NCBI GenBank assembly: GCA_018292915.2
Contig: JACVVK020000036.1
Location: 395,001 to 459,000 of the forward strand
Direction of reading: 5' to 3'
From: Batillaria attramentaria
Lineage: Eukaryota; Mollusca; Gastropoda; Batillariidae
DNA: 64,000 nucleotides
Shown: piece after piece, positions 1-10,844 of the stretch
Layout of the letters: each line of letters starts with the position of its first letter
Numbering within the stretch: the first letter of the stretch is position 1
The notes under the pieces: generated by a model
The model's database searches: none
Seen by the model: only the letters and a program-made list of their open reading frames with translations
Told to the model about the DNA's origin: nothing
Position numbers and translations under genes: made by a program

Positions 1-170
1 TTTGTTTTCAATAACTCTGTAACTCACAGCGTTTGGCTGTAGAGGTCCGATTAATGGTATGGCCGACTTTCCGTTATAATTCTCAACCATGATATCATAC
101 CGCACGGAGCTAAATACCGCGCTAGCAAAACAGGTTTCTGCCAGTAAAAGGGAAGAGACCATCTGTTAGT

Positions 171-280
171 ATGCCACTGGGTAAAAAAAAATCTCAGCAT
201 AAAGAGAGTTCAAGGGGATTAGAGGACTGGTCGCTCGTGGTTTTCTTGAAGACAGACGCAGTTTGCTTGTTGTTGTTGTT

Positions 281-331
<51 letters not shown>

Positions 332-352
332 GCTGCTGCTGCTGCTGTTTTG
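171..352 (+). repeat. (TTG)n microsatellite
   Basis: An almost pure TTG/TGC trinucleotide tract runs from about 269 to 352. The open frame through it encodes poly-leucine and is a by-product of the repeat, not a gene. Bases 1-170 show nothing recognisable. Confidence 0.9.
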
Positions 353-597
353 TTGTTGTCGTAGTTTTTGTTTTTTCTTGTGTTGTTATTTCAATGAGTC
401 AATTTGTTGCTTTAGAAGTGTTGGTAATACAAGTGTTTTCATCTAATTCGTGGGTTTCTTGTCATTCTTACTTTGTCGCTTTTGCTGAGGACGCTGTCAT
501 GTTGTTGTCGTCATTATTATACGTGTTGTCGTGGTTGTTGTTCTTGTTGTTGATGTAAACTTTTTTTGTTTTTGCTCTTGTTGTAACCCGCACGCGA

Positions 598-789
598 GGA
601 GCAGGGACAGTGGAGCGGCAGAGCATTGGACTATCAATGCTCGGGTCGTGAGTTCGATTCCCGGCTGGGGGTACATATTTGTTCTTTTTTTTTTTTTTTT
701 TTTTTTTCTCGTTGCCCCGTCTTTGATATAATCTTTATGTGATGGAAAAAGACGCCAAACCTTTAAAACCCCACCCAACCTACCCACCC
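598..789 (+). mobile_element. SINE-1 copy, diverged
   Basis: The tRNA-like head has the box B core GAGTTCGATTCCCGGC. The body follows: TTGCCCCGTCTTTGATAT, a GTGATGGAAAAAGACG segment, and a C-rich CCCACCC tail. The head is degraded and a poly-T tract has expanded inside the body, so this is an old copy. Confidence 0.8.
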
Positions 790-799
790 TTTAACCCCG

Positions 800-1299
800 C
801 ACACAAGCAGCCAGCTCCCTTGTCATCACCGAATCACAGCAAAAGGTCGCTGACGACAAAGACAGATGGCTGGATACATATTAAGAATGCTGACGACGGC
901 GTTTGAAAAATGGCTTTCTGAACACTCCGCTACAGCTTGTAATTTCCAACACCCTTCACACGGCTGCTCCTGATACTGTGATTTGCGAGTAAAACGGTCT
1001 GCTAACAGCCTGGGGACCTGTCGGGACGATCGGGCGGATATTGAAGCCTAACCCAAGATGACCCTTGTCTATTTCGTCTCAGAGGAACATCTCTTCGGAG
1101 GGATGGGAAAGCGGAGCGGCTGCTGTGGTGGTCTCGTCAATTTGTTTTCGGTCGCCGCAAGGCCTGCCGCGCGACTTGTGCGGAAATTAGAAAACTGATT
1201 TAGGCTTCTGATGTTTGGGTTAGAGGTGGGTGTATATCTCGGGTCTCTCACTGAAGCGTGTGCACATCGTGGTCAGTTTAGGGAGGGTTAGTTAAGGAC

Positions 1300-1302
<3 letters not shown>
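800..1302. other. unassigned single-copy-like stretch
   Basis: No recognisable repeat, RNA gene or convincing exon was found here. The open frames are short and lack splice or start support. Confidence 0.4.

Positions 1303-1380
<78 letters not shown>
1303..1380. repeat. compound (TC)n(AC)n microsatellite
   Basis: An uninterrupted CT tract passes directly into an AC tract. The same compound order recurs at 26224 and 51650, suggesting a common origin or the same mutational path. Confidence 0.95.
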
Positions 1381-1381
<1 letters not shown>

Positions 1382-1621
1382 CGTATCTCGTCTAGACTTT
1401 CTGTTCCATCGGGTTTTCTTCCGTTTGTCAACCAGTGCGGCAGATAAAAGGGAGAAAAAAAAACAACAACAGATTTCTAGTACAGTGGATGAAAATGAAC
1501 GAAAATTTGCTTATAATTTACTGCAGATGTCGGAGCAGAACTTTACCTCTGATTTATTGCAAATGGCCGGACATTCGTCCCTGCTTAAATGTAGATGACC
1601 GGAAATTTTGTTTATAATATT

Positions 1622-1868
1622 TGAGGTAAAGCAAGGTCAGTATCCAGCATCCAGCACCACACGCCAAACCCTGACATGGAACCCGAAGGGGAAAAGGAGG
1701 AGAGGCCGGCCTCGCAACAGCTGGAGGCGGGACACTGAGGCAGAGCTATGCAAGCAGGGGATGAACTGGACTGGAGTGGCAAGAGTAGCCCAGAAGAGAG
1801 TGCGATGGCGAAGGGTTGTCGATGGCCTATGCTCCACTTGGAGCCATGGGTCTCAGTAGTAGTAGCTT
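1622..1868 (+). mobile_element. LINE 3' end, C-terminus of a reverse-transcriptase ORF
   Basis: The frame reads a basic K-R-R-R-G-R-P-R-N-S-W-R-R motif about 30 residues in, then W-T-G-V-A-R-V-A-Q-K-R, W-R-R-V-V-D-G-L-C and a stop, followed by an AGT tail. This is the classic extreme C-terminus of many non-LTR retrotransposon polyproteins (G-K-R-x-R-G-R-P … W … L-C). Only the last ~75 residues remain, so it is 5'-truncated and dead. The clade cannot be assigned from this piece. Confidence 0.75.
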
Positions 1869-1924
1869 CAGTAACAGATGTATGGCAAACGTGAAATCAA
1901 CGACCCAAACTGTGCTCCCTTCAC

Positions 1925-2490
1925 ACAGGGCAAAGAATACAAATTCCCTTCAGCCTCAAAACGCCTATAATGTATGTTCCCCATTAGCCTCAGGCCCTCA
2001 CGCATCAGTCACCCTTAAAAAAAATGTTTCAAATAGAACAAAAATTACCATGCACAGACTATTCACACACATCCTGCCATTCAAAGGCACTTACCTGACA
2101 TGAGTTTAAAGATGTTGAATGTCTCCTTTCCTCTCCTTTCGTTGCTTTTACTTGATCATTATTGTAGATGTAGTGAGGACTTCTTGTAAGATAGGTAGAG
2201 ATGCCTACAAGAATTATCCTAATAAACGTTTCATCATCATCATCATCATCATCATCAGTCCTCACTGCAGTAATCCTAGTCTACTTTCCGTTCAGGCCAG
2301 AAAGTCACTGCACCCAAAACCACTCGCGTCACCTTTGCCTCTCTTGTGCTCAAAAGGTTCCAGTCTGACTGGCAGGTTGCCTGCTCTTGCAACCACCTCA
2401 CATGCATATCGCCCTACCAATAAAAAAAAAAATTGCGAAAATCGAAAATCACACTTTTTCGTGACAGCAAAAATCACTACAAACTATAGA
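1925..2490 (-). mobile_element. Rep-A copy 1, interrupted by a CAT-tailed LINE end
   Basis: The minus strand of 1925-2136 and 2259-2490 aligns by eye with 3844-4225 (plus strand) and 27955-28235 (minus strand). Shared blocks include GAGAGGCAAAGGTGACGC, CAGAAAGTAGACTAG and AATAGGGAATATA-like segments. The interruption at about 2137-2258 is absent from the other two copies. No coding signature was recognised, so this is an unclassified interspersed repeat of roughly 400 bp. Confidence 0.65.
2137..2258 (+). mobile_element. CAT-tailed LINE 3' fragment inside Rep-A
   Basis: The segment ends TGTAAGATAGGTAGAGATGCC … AATAAACGTTTCATCATCATC. The 3' terminus matches the fragments at 14040-14127 and 41005-41110 (AGGCAGCAATGCCTAAATG, CCTGAAT, CGTTTCATCAT). 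It is a severely 5'-truncated copy of the same LINE family. Confidence 0.65.
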
Positions 2491-2542
2491 ACACTCGCAA
2501 AATAGAGTTCTTTATACAAACACTGCAGCTGACACGAAGCTC

Positions 2543-2622
2543 AATTCGCGGGTCGTGAGTTCGTATCCCTGGTTGAGATCCAAACATTCTTATTGGCTTT
2601 TGTAATTCGTTGTCCCGACTAT
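2543..2622 (+). mobile_element. SINE-1 fragment
   Basis: The sequence GGGTCGTGAGTTCGTATCCC plus a degraded body (TTGGCTTTTGTAATTCGTTG) matches the middle of SINE-1. The 5' head and the GACGTTAAAC tail are missing. SINE-3 begins immediately downstream. Confidence 0.6.
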
Positions 2623-2623
2623 G

Positions 2624-2866
2624 CTACTTTATTGTCCCTATTAGGAAATTTGGGCTGCTTCCCCCGGGAGAAGCTCGTCGTCGCGGTGCAGCCCCACCCA
2701 ACACCTATCCTTCCTTTTTTTAAAAAACAATTTTGCTGGGGGAGGAAAGCCGGAGAATCCGGAGAGAAACCCCCGATGAGCAGCCCGGCAGCCAGGAAAA
2801 ACCGGTATCACATATCACAAGCTCGACCTGGGCTCGAACCCACGCTTCATCGCCATGACATTGGTG
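2624..2866 (-). mobile_element. SINE-3 copy 1, head truncated
   Basis: On the minus strand it runs from a tRNA-like box B (GGGTTCGAGCCC) through a central GGTTTCTCTCCGGATTCTCC-like domain to a tail ending GGGACAATAAAGTAG. It aligns with 47860-48170 but lacks the first ~55 bases of the tRNA-like head. Confidence 0.7.
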
Positions 2867-2943
2867 ACTGATGTTGACTACAATGATGACGACGCTTTTT
2901 CTATTAGGATTATCGGGTATGCCCCCCCCCCTCGTCTCTCTTT

Positions 2944-2946
<3 letters not shown>

Positions 2947-3018
<72 letters not shown>
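2947..3018. repeat. (GT)n microsatellite
   Basis: A pure GT run of about 72 bases, preceded by a poly-C tract. It creates spurious cysteine/valine and histidine/threonine open frames on both strands. Confidence 0.98.
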
Positions 3019-3019
<1 letters not shown>

Positions 3020-3684
3020 CAAACATGCGTGCGCTCGGGGTATTCAGCCCAGAAGCGCCAAGAGCAACAACACGCCCTGTCCATACCCCCCCCCTCCATC
3101 CCCCCCCCCCCCCCCGCACCTCCACAAAAAAATCTTACGATGCTGTCCATTTTGCAAATGCCTCCAATCAGGAAGACTCGCGCGCCTGCAGCACGTTCCC
3201 GCACCTTCTTCAAAACAAGAGGCAAAAGACGACTGTACGAGCTTTCCCTCCCTTGCCTTTCTTCTGTCACGTGCTGTTTTGAACGTGTTGAGTGTCTTGA
3301 ACATCGTCACAGATTTAGGTCACACTCCTGTTTGTTAGGCATCAAGCTACGAGAGCACGCCTTCTGCCCTAATACGTAAACCTCTTTGACACGACGAAGA
3401 ACAAGTGAAAATATTTTCCAAGATCACAGAGAGAACGGTCACTCAAACAAGCACAACCTACGGCCATCTCGTTGATTGCAGGACCAATTCCTCCAATCTG
3501 AGGGGTTTTTTTTTTTTTTTTTTTGCTCCGCCGTATACGGTCGGCTGTAGAGAGTTGGGGGTGAACTTCGGGAATGCGTTCTCTAGCGCGGCGATACTAA
3601 GAACGGCCGCTCAGAATGTCTTTGAACATCTTCTTTCCCATAGTGGCGTAGATTTTCATTTGGCGAAGTGCCCGGTAATCCACG

Positions 3685-3788
3685 TAGAGAGGGCGGGGGG
3701 GGGGGGGGGGCAGGGGGGAGGGCTGAAGGTTGTGGGTGGGGCCGGGGGGGGGAGGGGGGGGTGGGGTGGGGCCGAGGGGGGGGGGGGC
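3685..3788 (+). repeat. G-rich tract with multiple long G runs
   Basis: About 100 bases contain at least six runs of four or more G on the plus strand. Such a tract could form G-quadruplexes, but this is a base-composition observation only. The overlapping proline-rich minus frames are artefacts. Confidence 0.8.
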
Positions 3789-3843
3789 TATGGACACAAA
3801 TTGAGCATGGGGTCAAGTTTAGTGTTTGTTTGAAATGTGCCAG

Positions 3844-4226
3844 TTTGTAGTGATTGTTTGTTGTCACGAAAAAAGCGTGATTTTCGTGAGTTTTGTTTTG
3901 ACAGGGCAAGGTGCGTGCCAGGAGGTTGCAAGAGGAGGCATCCTGTCAGTGAAGCTGGGACTTTTGCGCACAAGAGAGGCAAAGGTGACGCAAGTGGTTT
4001 TGGGCGCAGTGGCTTCAGTTTCTGGCCTAAGCAGAAAGTAGACTAGCATTACTCCAGTGAGACCTGGGCGGACAGGAGACATTCAATTTTTTTAAAACTC
4101 CTGTCAGGAACGTCCCTTGAATGGTCTGTGCACGTGGTAATTTTTGTTTCTAGATTGAAGCATTATTAGGGGTGACTATGATGAATGGGGCTAATAGGGA
4201 ATATACTGGCATTTTGATAGCTGGTG
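3844..4226 (+). mobile_element. Rep-A copy 2, uninterrupted
   Basis: This is the best-preserved Rep-A copy. It shares TCACGAAAAAAGCGTGATTT, GAGAGGCAAAGGTGACGC and CAGAAAGTAGACTAG with copy 1, and AATAGGGAATATA with copy 3. It contains no insertion at the point where copy 1 holds a LINE fragment, and therefore serves as an empty-site reference. Confidence 0.65.
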
Positions 4227-4292
4227 CACTGGTATTCTTTAACCTATAAGTTCAACTCTAGCTACCAACTCAGCTGTCCTGTGTCCTGGCTG

Positions 4293-4472
4293 GGGGAGCC
4301 GGGATAGCCGAATGGTAGAGCGTAGGACTTTCAGTGCTCGGGTCGTGAGTTCGAATCCCGGCTGGGGCCAAATATTTGTGCTGGCCTTTTTCTCGTTGCC
4401 CCGTCTTTGATAGCACCCATACGTGGTGGAAAAGGACGTTAAACTCCCGAACATCGCCCCCCCCCCCCCCCC
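4293..4472 (+). mobile_element. SINE-1 with 12-bp target-site duplication
   Basis: Complete copy. The head is GGGAGCCGGGATAGCCGAAT with box B GAGTTCGAATCCCGGC, then the body GCCCCGTCTTTGATA, GTGGTGGAAAAGGACGTTAA and a poly-C tail. A perfect duplication GTGTCCTGGCTG sits at 4281-4292 and 4473-4484, direct evidence of retrotransposition. Confidence 0.93.
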
Positions 4473-4487
4473 GTGTCCTGGCTGACT

Positions 4488-4808
4488 GCCCGGGCTTCGC
4501 AGTGAACGGGTCAAGACGACTACATGTACGCATGTACGTCGCAGCAGCTGATGCCCCGCTAGGCAATACCCCCAGGGAGCCAGACACTCCTGGCGACTCC
4601 GCGGGAAGATGGAAAATATGTTATACCTCTGCCACAGTTTAGACACAATCCGGAGGGGTTTGTGATCGAAAGCTTCATTCTGGTTTGTTTGTTTGTTTGT
4701 TTGTTGGAAAGCCTCCTGGGTCACCGATAAATGTGGTGGTTGTTGCTGTTGTTGTTTGATTACTGTTAAAATGAGCTTGAACATTTAAGTAAACCTATCC
4801 CTTTCCCT
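4488..4808. other. unassigned stretch with a short (TTTG)n tract
   Basis: Nothing was recognised apart from a (TTTG)n run near 4682-4705. Confidence 0.4.
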
Positions 4809-4824
4809 GAAAACACACACACAC

Positions 4825-4869
<45 letters not shown>

Positions 4870-4905
4870 CACACACACACACCACACACACACACACACA
4901 CACCA
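4809..4905. repeat. interrupted (CA)n microsatellite
   Basis: A CA tract broken by single-base slips (CAACAC, CACCAC). Confidence 0.95.
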
Positions 4906-4909
4906 CTGC

Positions 4910-6020
4910 ACTTCCGTTCTTGAAAGCTCCCTAATATTTACTGTGACTTTGCTGATCTCATTCTTGTTTCGGGCGATGTAGATAAATACAATGAAATCTT
5001 TTGCTTGTTCATTTCTACGCCCATATAATCCCAAATTTATCCCATGTGGTTAAACTGAGTATAGCCTTATTTTTTTATTTATCTTAAAGCGGTTATCTAT
5101 TTAGTTAATCATTTAATTATGTTACTTCACTGACGCACAGTTCACACAAAACAAGCACTGCGTTTGATGTTTGCACTAGAACACAATATACACTGAGGAC
5201 GGTGGTCTGAACTGCCTGGTGTCAACATCAAAGGCAGAATTCGTCAGGGCACCATCAACGTGGCGATACCAGCGGTAAAATGGACGCCCAGCCAGTCAAA
5301 TCGGCTCGCCAGGGGGCAACGAAGCGCCACGCCATCGGCTCGCCAGTGAATATAACACGGTCTTATTTTTTCCTCGCCACGCCATTCAATCGCCATTGAC
5401 GCGCGCTGTCGCTCTTTATGTATTGTCCAGCGCCAGGCCGGCGGCGCAGTCCGCTCCACTGCATGCTCCTAGCGTGTGAACAGAAAAGCCGGTCGGCCAG
5501 TGTGCAAAGGCTCAGCAGGCTCGCAGCGTCTGCAGGACGCTTTACGATGCGTTCCTCCGATGAAGTCTCCTTGGAGGCTGCTGTTACAAGCGGGGCAATT
5601 AAACGCATCAATTATGCCGCCTTCGTGTATGGGGTCATAGGCTGTCTTTCGAACAGTTTCGAGGTTTTCTGCAGCGCTCGCTGTTGTCGCTTTGCCTGTG
5701 TTTTTGTGAGGCAGGTTAGCGCAAGACGATCGGGTTGTAATGTATTTCATTTTGTTTGTTTACTTTTTCTTTTACAAACAAAATCACATGACTGTTTGTG
5801 ATCAGTTCCACAGAACCATATTATGAACATAGTCGTGAAGTTTCATGGATTCATACCATTTAAGCGTGGTAACGCCATATCGAAATTTACTGTACAGTCA
5901 ATGCCATGATCGAATCGGAAAATAACCTAAATAATCTGGAAGCAAAGTTGTACAGACACTTAAACTCACGTAATTGTAAGAAATAATGTTTTTGCGCTCC
6001 CTGTAGGGCAGTGTTTTTAA
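4910..6020. other. unassigned stretch, GC-rich centre
   Basis: No repeat family was recognised. The section 5230-5710 is more GC-rich and has overlapping open frames on both strands, but there is no clear start, splice pair or protein motif, so no gene is called. Confidence 0.35.
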
Positions 6021-6024
6021 TGTG

Positions 6025-6103
<79 letters not shown>

Positions 6104-6134
6104 ATGCGTGCGTGGCGTGTGTGGGTGCGTGCGT
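6021..6134. repeat. (TG)n(TGCG)n microsatellite
   Basis: A short TG tract followed by about 18 TGCG units. The TGCG unit also occurs at 15272-15310 and as the complementary CGCA unit at 26310-26340 and 51756-51780. Confidence 0.95.
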
Positions 6135-6164
6135 CCGTGCTGTTATTTTAAAACACTATAATAC

Positions 6165-6296
6165 TTGATTTAGTGATGTATGCTTTGTTCGCAAGCGGAC
6201 GTCGCGTCTGTGCTGTGGCGCCGTGGTAACCTGATTGTGTCCAAAGGTAAAATGTTCTCTATTGCACGGTATTGTATGTAAAATAAGAGAATAAAG

Positions 6297-6300
<4 letters not shown>
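6165..6300 (-). mobile_element. Rep-B copy, minus strand
   Basis: The minus strand matches 14130-14240: GACTTTATTCTCTTATTTTA, then AATCAGGTTACC, GGCGCCA and GACGCGACG. It is followed at its TTTATTCTC end by a GT microsatellite (6299-6402). Confidence 0.6.
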
Positions 6301-6381
<81 letters not shown>

Positions 6382-6402
6382 TGTGTGTGTTTGTGTGTGT
6401 GA
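6299..6402. repeat. (GT)n microsatellite with slips
   Basis: About 104 bases of GT with two GG interruptions, ending in a short GC alternation. Confidence 0.97.
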
Positions 6403-7420
6403 GCGCGCGCGCGTACGAAGTCATTTTGACCTTAAACTTTTTTCTTTTTTTTTTTAGTACTCACCACTCAGAAATAAGGACACCTCCCCCCCTCCCCCCC
6501 TCCCCCCCTCCCCCTCCCACCCGCACGCCGCCCATCTCCTCCCTTTCGTTCTCTCCCTTTCCCAGAAATAAGTCACAAATGCGTGAAAGCATTTTTGTAC
6601 ATAACATCAACGTGTGTTCACATCGCAGAAGACTGACCCATTTCTAAAATAAGGGGGGGGGGGGGGAATGTGCATTGTAAAACAACACAAACCAATCGTT
6701 TGTTTTCGCTTTGTCAGCGAATCCGGCATGGTGTCAGTCAATTTTTATACGAAAGGTTATCATGCACTACTCTCCCTCCAAACAGCGTGACACATTGGGA
6801 CCGCAGGAGACAGAAGGAAGATGGAGAGGGGGGGGGGGGGGGGAGGGGGAGGAGAGGAGAGAGAGAGAGGGGGGGTAATTTAATAGTAAATCTTGCCAGG
6901 GTAGCTTGAGCAGGTCATAGTCGCAATAACATAAACAAAGTCGTTTTAGCAACACGGCGATAGTGTGAGAATGGCGTATTTTCTGCTTAGTTAGTTTTAA
7001 AGGTAAATCAATTTCCACAAAAGTAAACCTTTAAAGCCCCTGTTTATTAGGGTTGTTTTGGTTTTTGAGTTTTTGTTTGTTTGTTTTTTTTTGTGTTTTT
7101 TTTTTTTTTTTTTTTTTGCTTTGTTTCTCGACTTCATTCCAGTGTGTTCATGGCGTCCGTCAAAATGACTGATCGCAGCGGGGTGTTCGGCGTCCCTCAG
7201 GGTAAAGTAAATCAATAGCTTCGCTCAAAAACCTTCAGCTCCCTTGGATGCCTCTCATACAGCAGCCACACCGTAAAAATAGATATGTATCTATAGAAGG
7301 ATTGCCCCGTGTTCTGCGTAAATTATTCGTCTATTGAGAAATGCGTTCTGAATTAGCAGCTGTCTGTATGTTAGTCCGCACTTTGTGTCCGGAGACAGCA
7401 TGTGTGACACTATGGTTATC
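6403..7420. other. unassigned stretch with C-, G- and T-rich tracts
   Basis: Contains C-rich (6483-6525), G-rich (6652-6667, 6826-6876) and T-rich (7087-7120) tracts. No exon or known repeat was recognised. Confidence 0.4.
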
Positions 7421-7427
7421 CTGACGA

Positions 7428-7680
7428 GAGAGAGAGAGAGAGAGACTGACTGAAACTTTATTTTCCAAGGATGAGATAATAGACGCACAGGTCTCTCTTA
7501 CTATCTGTCCTTGCTACACTAATAAAACACACAAAATGTATCAGGACACACACACACACGCACACACACATACACACATCCACTCTCGTGCGCGCACGGA
7601 CTCACCAGCACTTTCACGCTGTACAGCACATTTCACGAACATTACAGCGTAAATGCTTATCCAAATAATAAGAAGTTATT
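7428..7680 (-). mobile_element. Rep-D copy 1
   Basis: The block ACTGAAACTTTATTTTCCAAGGATGAGA … GACGCACAGGTCTCTCTTAC is the reverse complement of 15340-15405. The 3' half (CATTTCACGAACATTACA) resembles 41740-41770. It looks like the 3' region of a non-LTR element, by the TTTATT-like end only; unclassified. Confidence 0.5.
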
Positions 7681-7689
7681 TTCCGATGG

Positions 7690-8087
7690 TAGTTATGATA
7701 CATCCACGTATCCAGGGATGGTTGCATGTAATGATATGACTGTGTATGTTTGAAAGCCCCAAAGTATGAATGTTTGTTCTATATGTATGTCAGATATACC
7801 CCAAAAAACGAATTAAAAAAAAAAAAAGTTATCAATTCAAAATACGAGAGAAATACACATAAAAAAAGTCTAAGAACTAAAAACTCAGTAAAGGGAAGAT
7901 TTTTTTTCAATGGTTAGTGAGGACCGTGAGAAATTATTTATTAGTCAGAAAATTTTGACGCACGTGAACTTTGAATCTTGAGAAGTTGTTAATTAGTCGG
8001 ACCTCAGGTTGTAGCATGTTCCAGCCAGATGAATGCACCAGAATAGGAGTGACTAGACTTGAACAAGTCTAGACGTGGACGTGGGAC

Positions 8088-8126
<39 letters not shown>

Positions 8127-8300
8127 TGACATATAACAATGGCAATAAAATGAAAATGGTACTTTAGTGTACAACGCGGTAGAAGGCGTTGGCTAGGTTA
8201 GCCATTGTTCGAATTTGTCGTTGGATACCCAGTTACGATCTTCCTAACCAAAGACAGATAGACAAACGGGGAGGAGGGGTGAGGGAGGAGGGGGCAGACA
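7690..8300. other. unassigned stretch
   Basis: Only short (GA)n and (GACA)n tracts near 8089-8125 and a 9-bp stem hairpin (CTAGACTTG/CAAGTCTAG) near 8054 stand out. Confidence 0.4.
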
Positions 8301-8303
8301 GAC

Positions 8304-8305
<2 letters not shown>

Positions 8306-8369
<64 letters not shown>
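8306..8369. repeat. (AC)n microsatellite
   Basis: A pure AC tract. Confidence 0.98.
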
Positions 8370-8372
<3 letters not shown>

Positions 8373-8589
8373 TGTCATGCACAGAATAGTCGACTAAAAT
8401 ACACTGTTAAATAACAACGTAGCAGTAAGCTTAACAATCACCCGGCCTAATATTCTACACGTGGCTTTCAGAATGAATCCCAGTTGCATATACATAGGCA
8501 TTACTTCCTGATTAAATCTCCAAGCAATGAACCCCGGGAGTCGCCAAAATGGCGTCTTGGTCACGTGTGGCCGGATGGCGGACTTTTTC

Positions 8590-9010
8590 TGGCACGTGAG
8601 AGCACAAAATATGTGTGATCTCCTCCTTCCTTGCCCATTCTAGGTTCCTTCGCGTCTCCTCATACTGCTGAGTGCTGGCTTTCTGACAAACCAACAAGAA
8701 GAAAGGTACTTTAGTATGTTTCACTATAAATTTAAGCCCCGCAAAAGGCAGTATTCAAAGGGACAGCATTCTGGTTGCTCAAAAACTTGGGTTTCTCCCC
8801 TCCCTGTCAATTCTAAAGACCGTTATTTCTTCTTACACTGCTACGTGCAGGCTCTCTGGCGAACCAGTGAAATGAATGAATATGATTCAGCCGTGTCGGT
8901 ACAAATGTCAGCCGTGCAGAAAGGCAATAATCTGAGGGGGAAAATCTGAGTGTTCAGAATCTTGGTGACATCCCCTTCTCGACCAATCGAAATCTTGATT
9001 ATTATCATAA
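8590..9010. repeat. decayed local repeats
   Basis: Three weakly similar segments, near 8620-8700, 8790-8870 and 8960-9000, share patterns such as CTGGCTTTCTGACAAACCA and CTCTCTGGCGAACCA. A fourth similar piece lies at 9520-9550. The similarity is low, and the segments may descend from one old tandem array. Confidence 0.25.
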
Positions 9011-9057
9011 GCGGTGCTTGTTTATGATCACTAATTGTTTACTTGTACGAATTGCAT

Positions 9058-9450
9058 TGATGATGATGATGATGATGATGTCTTGTAACGCGCTGGAAAA
9101 CTCCATGCCTAGCATGTTCGTAGCGCGGGGGGGGGGGGGGGGGATAAGTTTTAACAAAAACAGGAGGAGGGGGGTGGGCGGGGTGGGGGTGGAGTCTGCA
9201 GGGGGTGGGGGTGGAGTCCGAATGAGAACTTTGAGAAGAGATAGGTCAACAGGTGGCTCCTGAAAGAATCGGTGGAGGTGCATGCTGGATTTCAAGGAAG
9301 GTGGCAAAGCGTTCCACAGAGCAGGGGCAGAACACTTGAAGAAGCGAGCTCCAAAGCGCTTCTTGGTGGTGTTGTCATGAAACCCAGGAATGGACAAGCG
9401 GGACTGAGATGAGGAACGAAGAGTGCGGGATGGATTATATGAAGGTATGA
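9058..9450 (-). mobile_element. CAT-tailed LINE 3' end with partial RT C-terminus
   Basis: On the minus strand an open frame reads R-x-R-L-S-I-P, K-K-R-F-G-A-R-F-F, C-S-A-P-A-L-W-N-A-L-P and L-K-S-S, the usual C-terminal signature of CR1/L2-type reverse-transcriptase ORFs. It then runs through a C-rich 3'UTR to GAGTTTTCCAGCGCGTTACA and a (CAT)n tail. It matches 24444-24727 on the plus strand. It is 5'-truncated and not functional. Confidence 0.75.
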
Positions 9451-9469
9451 GCTCAGAGAGATACTACGG

Positions 9470-10595
9470 GGACTTGCAATAAACCTGTTTAAACCAAGTC
9501 TTATTACTTGTACCTAGCCAATTCAGTGCGGACTTTCTGACAAACCAACCACATGAAAGAAAATTCCCAGTGTTTTTATTTGCTGTGCAAGAAAAAAAAA
9601 GTAATAATCCAATGGCCCAGAGAGGCGATGAAATCCGTGTCACTGTGACTGTTCCAGCTGACCGTGTGCTGTCTGGGACGCATGTTGCATGAGTGAAGCC
9701 CATGTCATTATTCCAAAGACCGCCTGCAGAGCGGAAGCGTGCAAAAAGTCAGTAGCCGACGGTGGAAAGGACAACGACAGGGCGAGTGTCGACCAAACCA
9801 ACATTGGGACAGCCAAAGACGACATTGGCGATTTTCCTGAGAGATGTGGCAAAGCGCGTATGGGCTTTCCCGTACCACCTTGGACAGAAATGGCCTCTGC
9901 ACAAAGCAGTTTTTATTTTACCCATCATAGTTTGTTTTGTTTCTTTGTATTCCAGCATCCCATCAGCCAGACCAGGCACTGATTCTTTCCTTTTCTCTAT
10001 ATTCCTCCGTCTTTCTCGTCTTCCTTTGTCGTACTTAAACACGGTCATCGAACACGCACGCAACGAAAACATCAACAAGAACAAAGAAAAAACCAGATCA
10101 AACAAGGTTGTCTGAGTCTAGCTTGTTCAACTCAATCTAATTATGTAAAGAAACTGTTCCTGGTGAATTTCAAACAGGGGGGGTGGGGGGGGGGGGAGAG
10201 ACAGAAAGACAGAGACGGAGAATAGTTGTGTAAAAATAAGAAGAAAAAAAAAGGGTAAAGATCTGTCTGGCCTGTTTTTGTTTAACAAAGGTCGTTCCAT
10301 TGTCACTCGATCTTCTGAGAATTGGCCCGCCTGTGTGCAGCCGTGAGTTGCACAAGGAAACCAGAAACCTTTTTTCACAATGCCGTACGGAACAAGTTGA
10401 TGATCGTGTTGCATTCCCGCGGGAGTGAGCGGAAACGAAAACTGAATCACCCTAAAAAATGTCTGTCTGGACTAGACGTAAAGAACAGTTGTTTCGAATA
10501 CAGGCACAAGCCAGAGAACTGACGAACATTCAGGTTTTGTAGTCGAGCAAGCATTAAAGACTGTGTCGAGGCTAGTGGAAACTACTTCTCTGCCG
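9470..10595. other. unassigned stretch
   Basis: Short overlapping open frames occur on both strands at 9690-10110 without splice or motif support. No repeat family was recognised except a small piece resembling 8660-8700. Confidence 0.35.
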
Positions 10596-10598
10596 AAT

Positions 10599-10699
10599 TA
10601 TTAATAATAATGAATAATAATAATACATAGCTTTTATAGTGCGCTGTTCTCCAGCTTCCAAGGACTCGCTGCGCTTAAAGCACACACACACACACACAC

Positions 10700-10763
<64 letters not shown>

Positions 10764-10770
10764 CACACAC

Positions 10771-10844
<74 letters not shown>

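Noticed and set aside
3583..3909. Proline-rich minus frames
   Set aside because: They are the complement of G-rich tracts.
4293..4366. tRNA genes suggested by box A and box B
   Set aside because: The same tRNA-like sequence is repeated about 30 times, each joined to the same body and tail, often with target duplications; these are SINE heads, not tRNA genes.
5469..5750. 93-codon minus frame with C-P-A-C and C-R-R-C motifs
   Set aside because: Overlapping open frames on both strands in a GC-rich patch, no splice sites in register, no recognised fold; two CxxC pairs alone are not enough.
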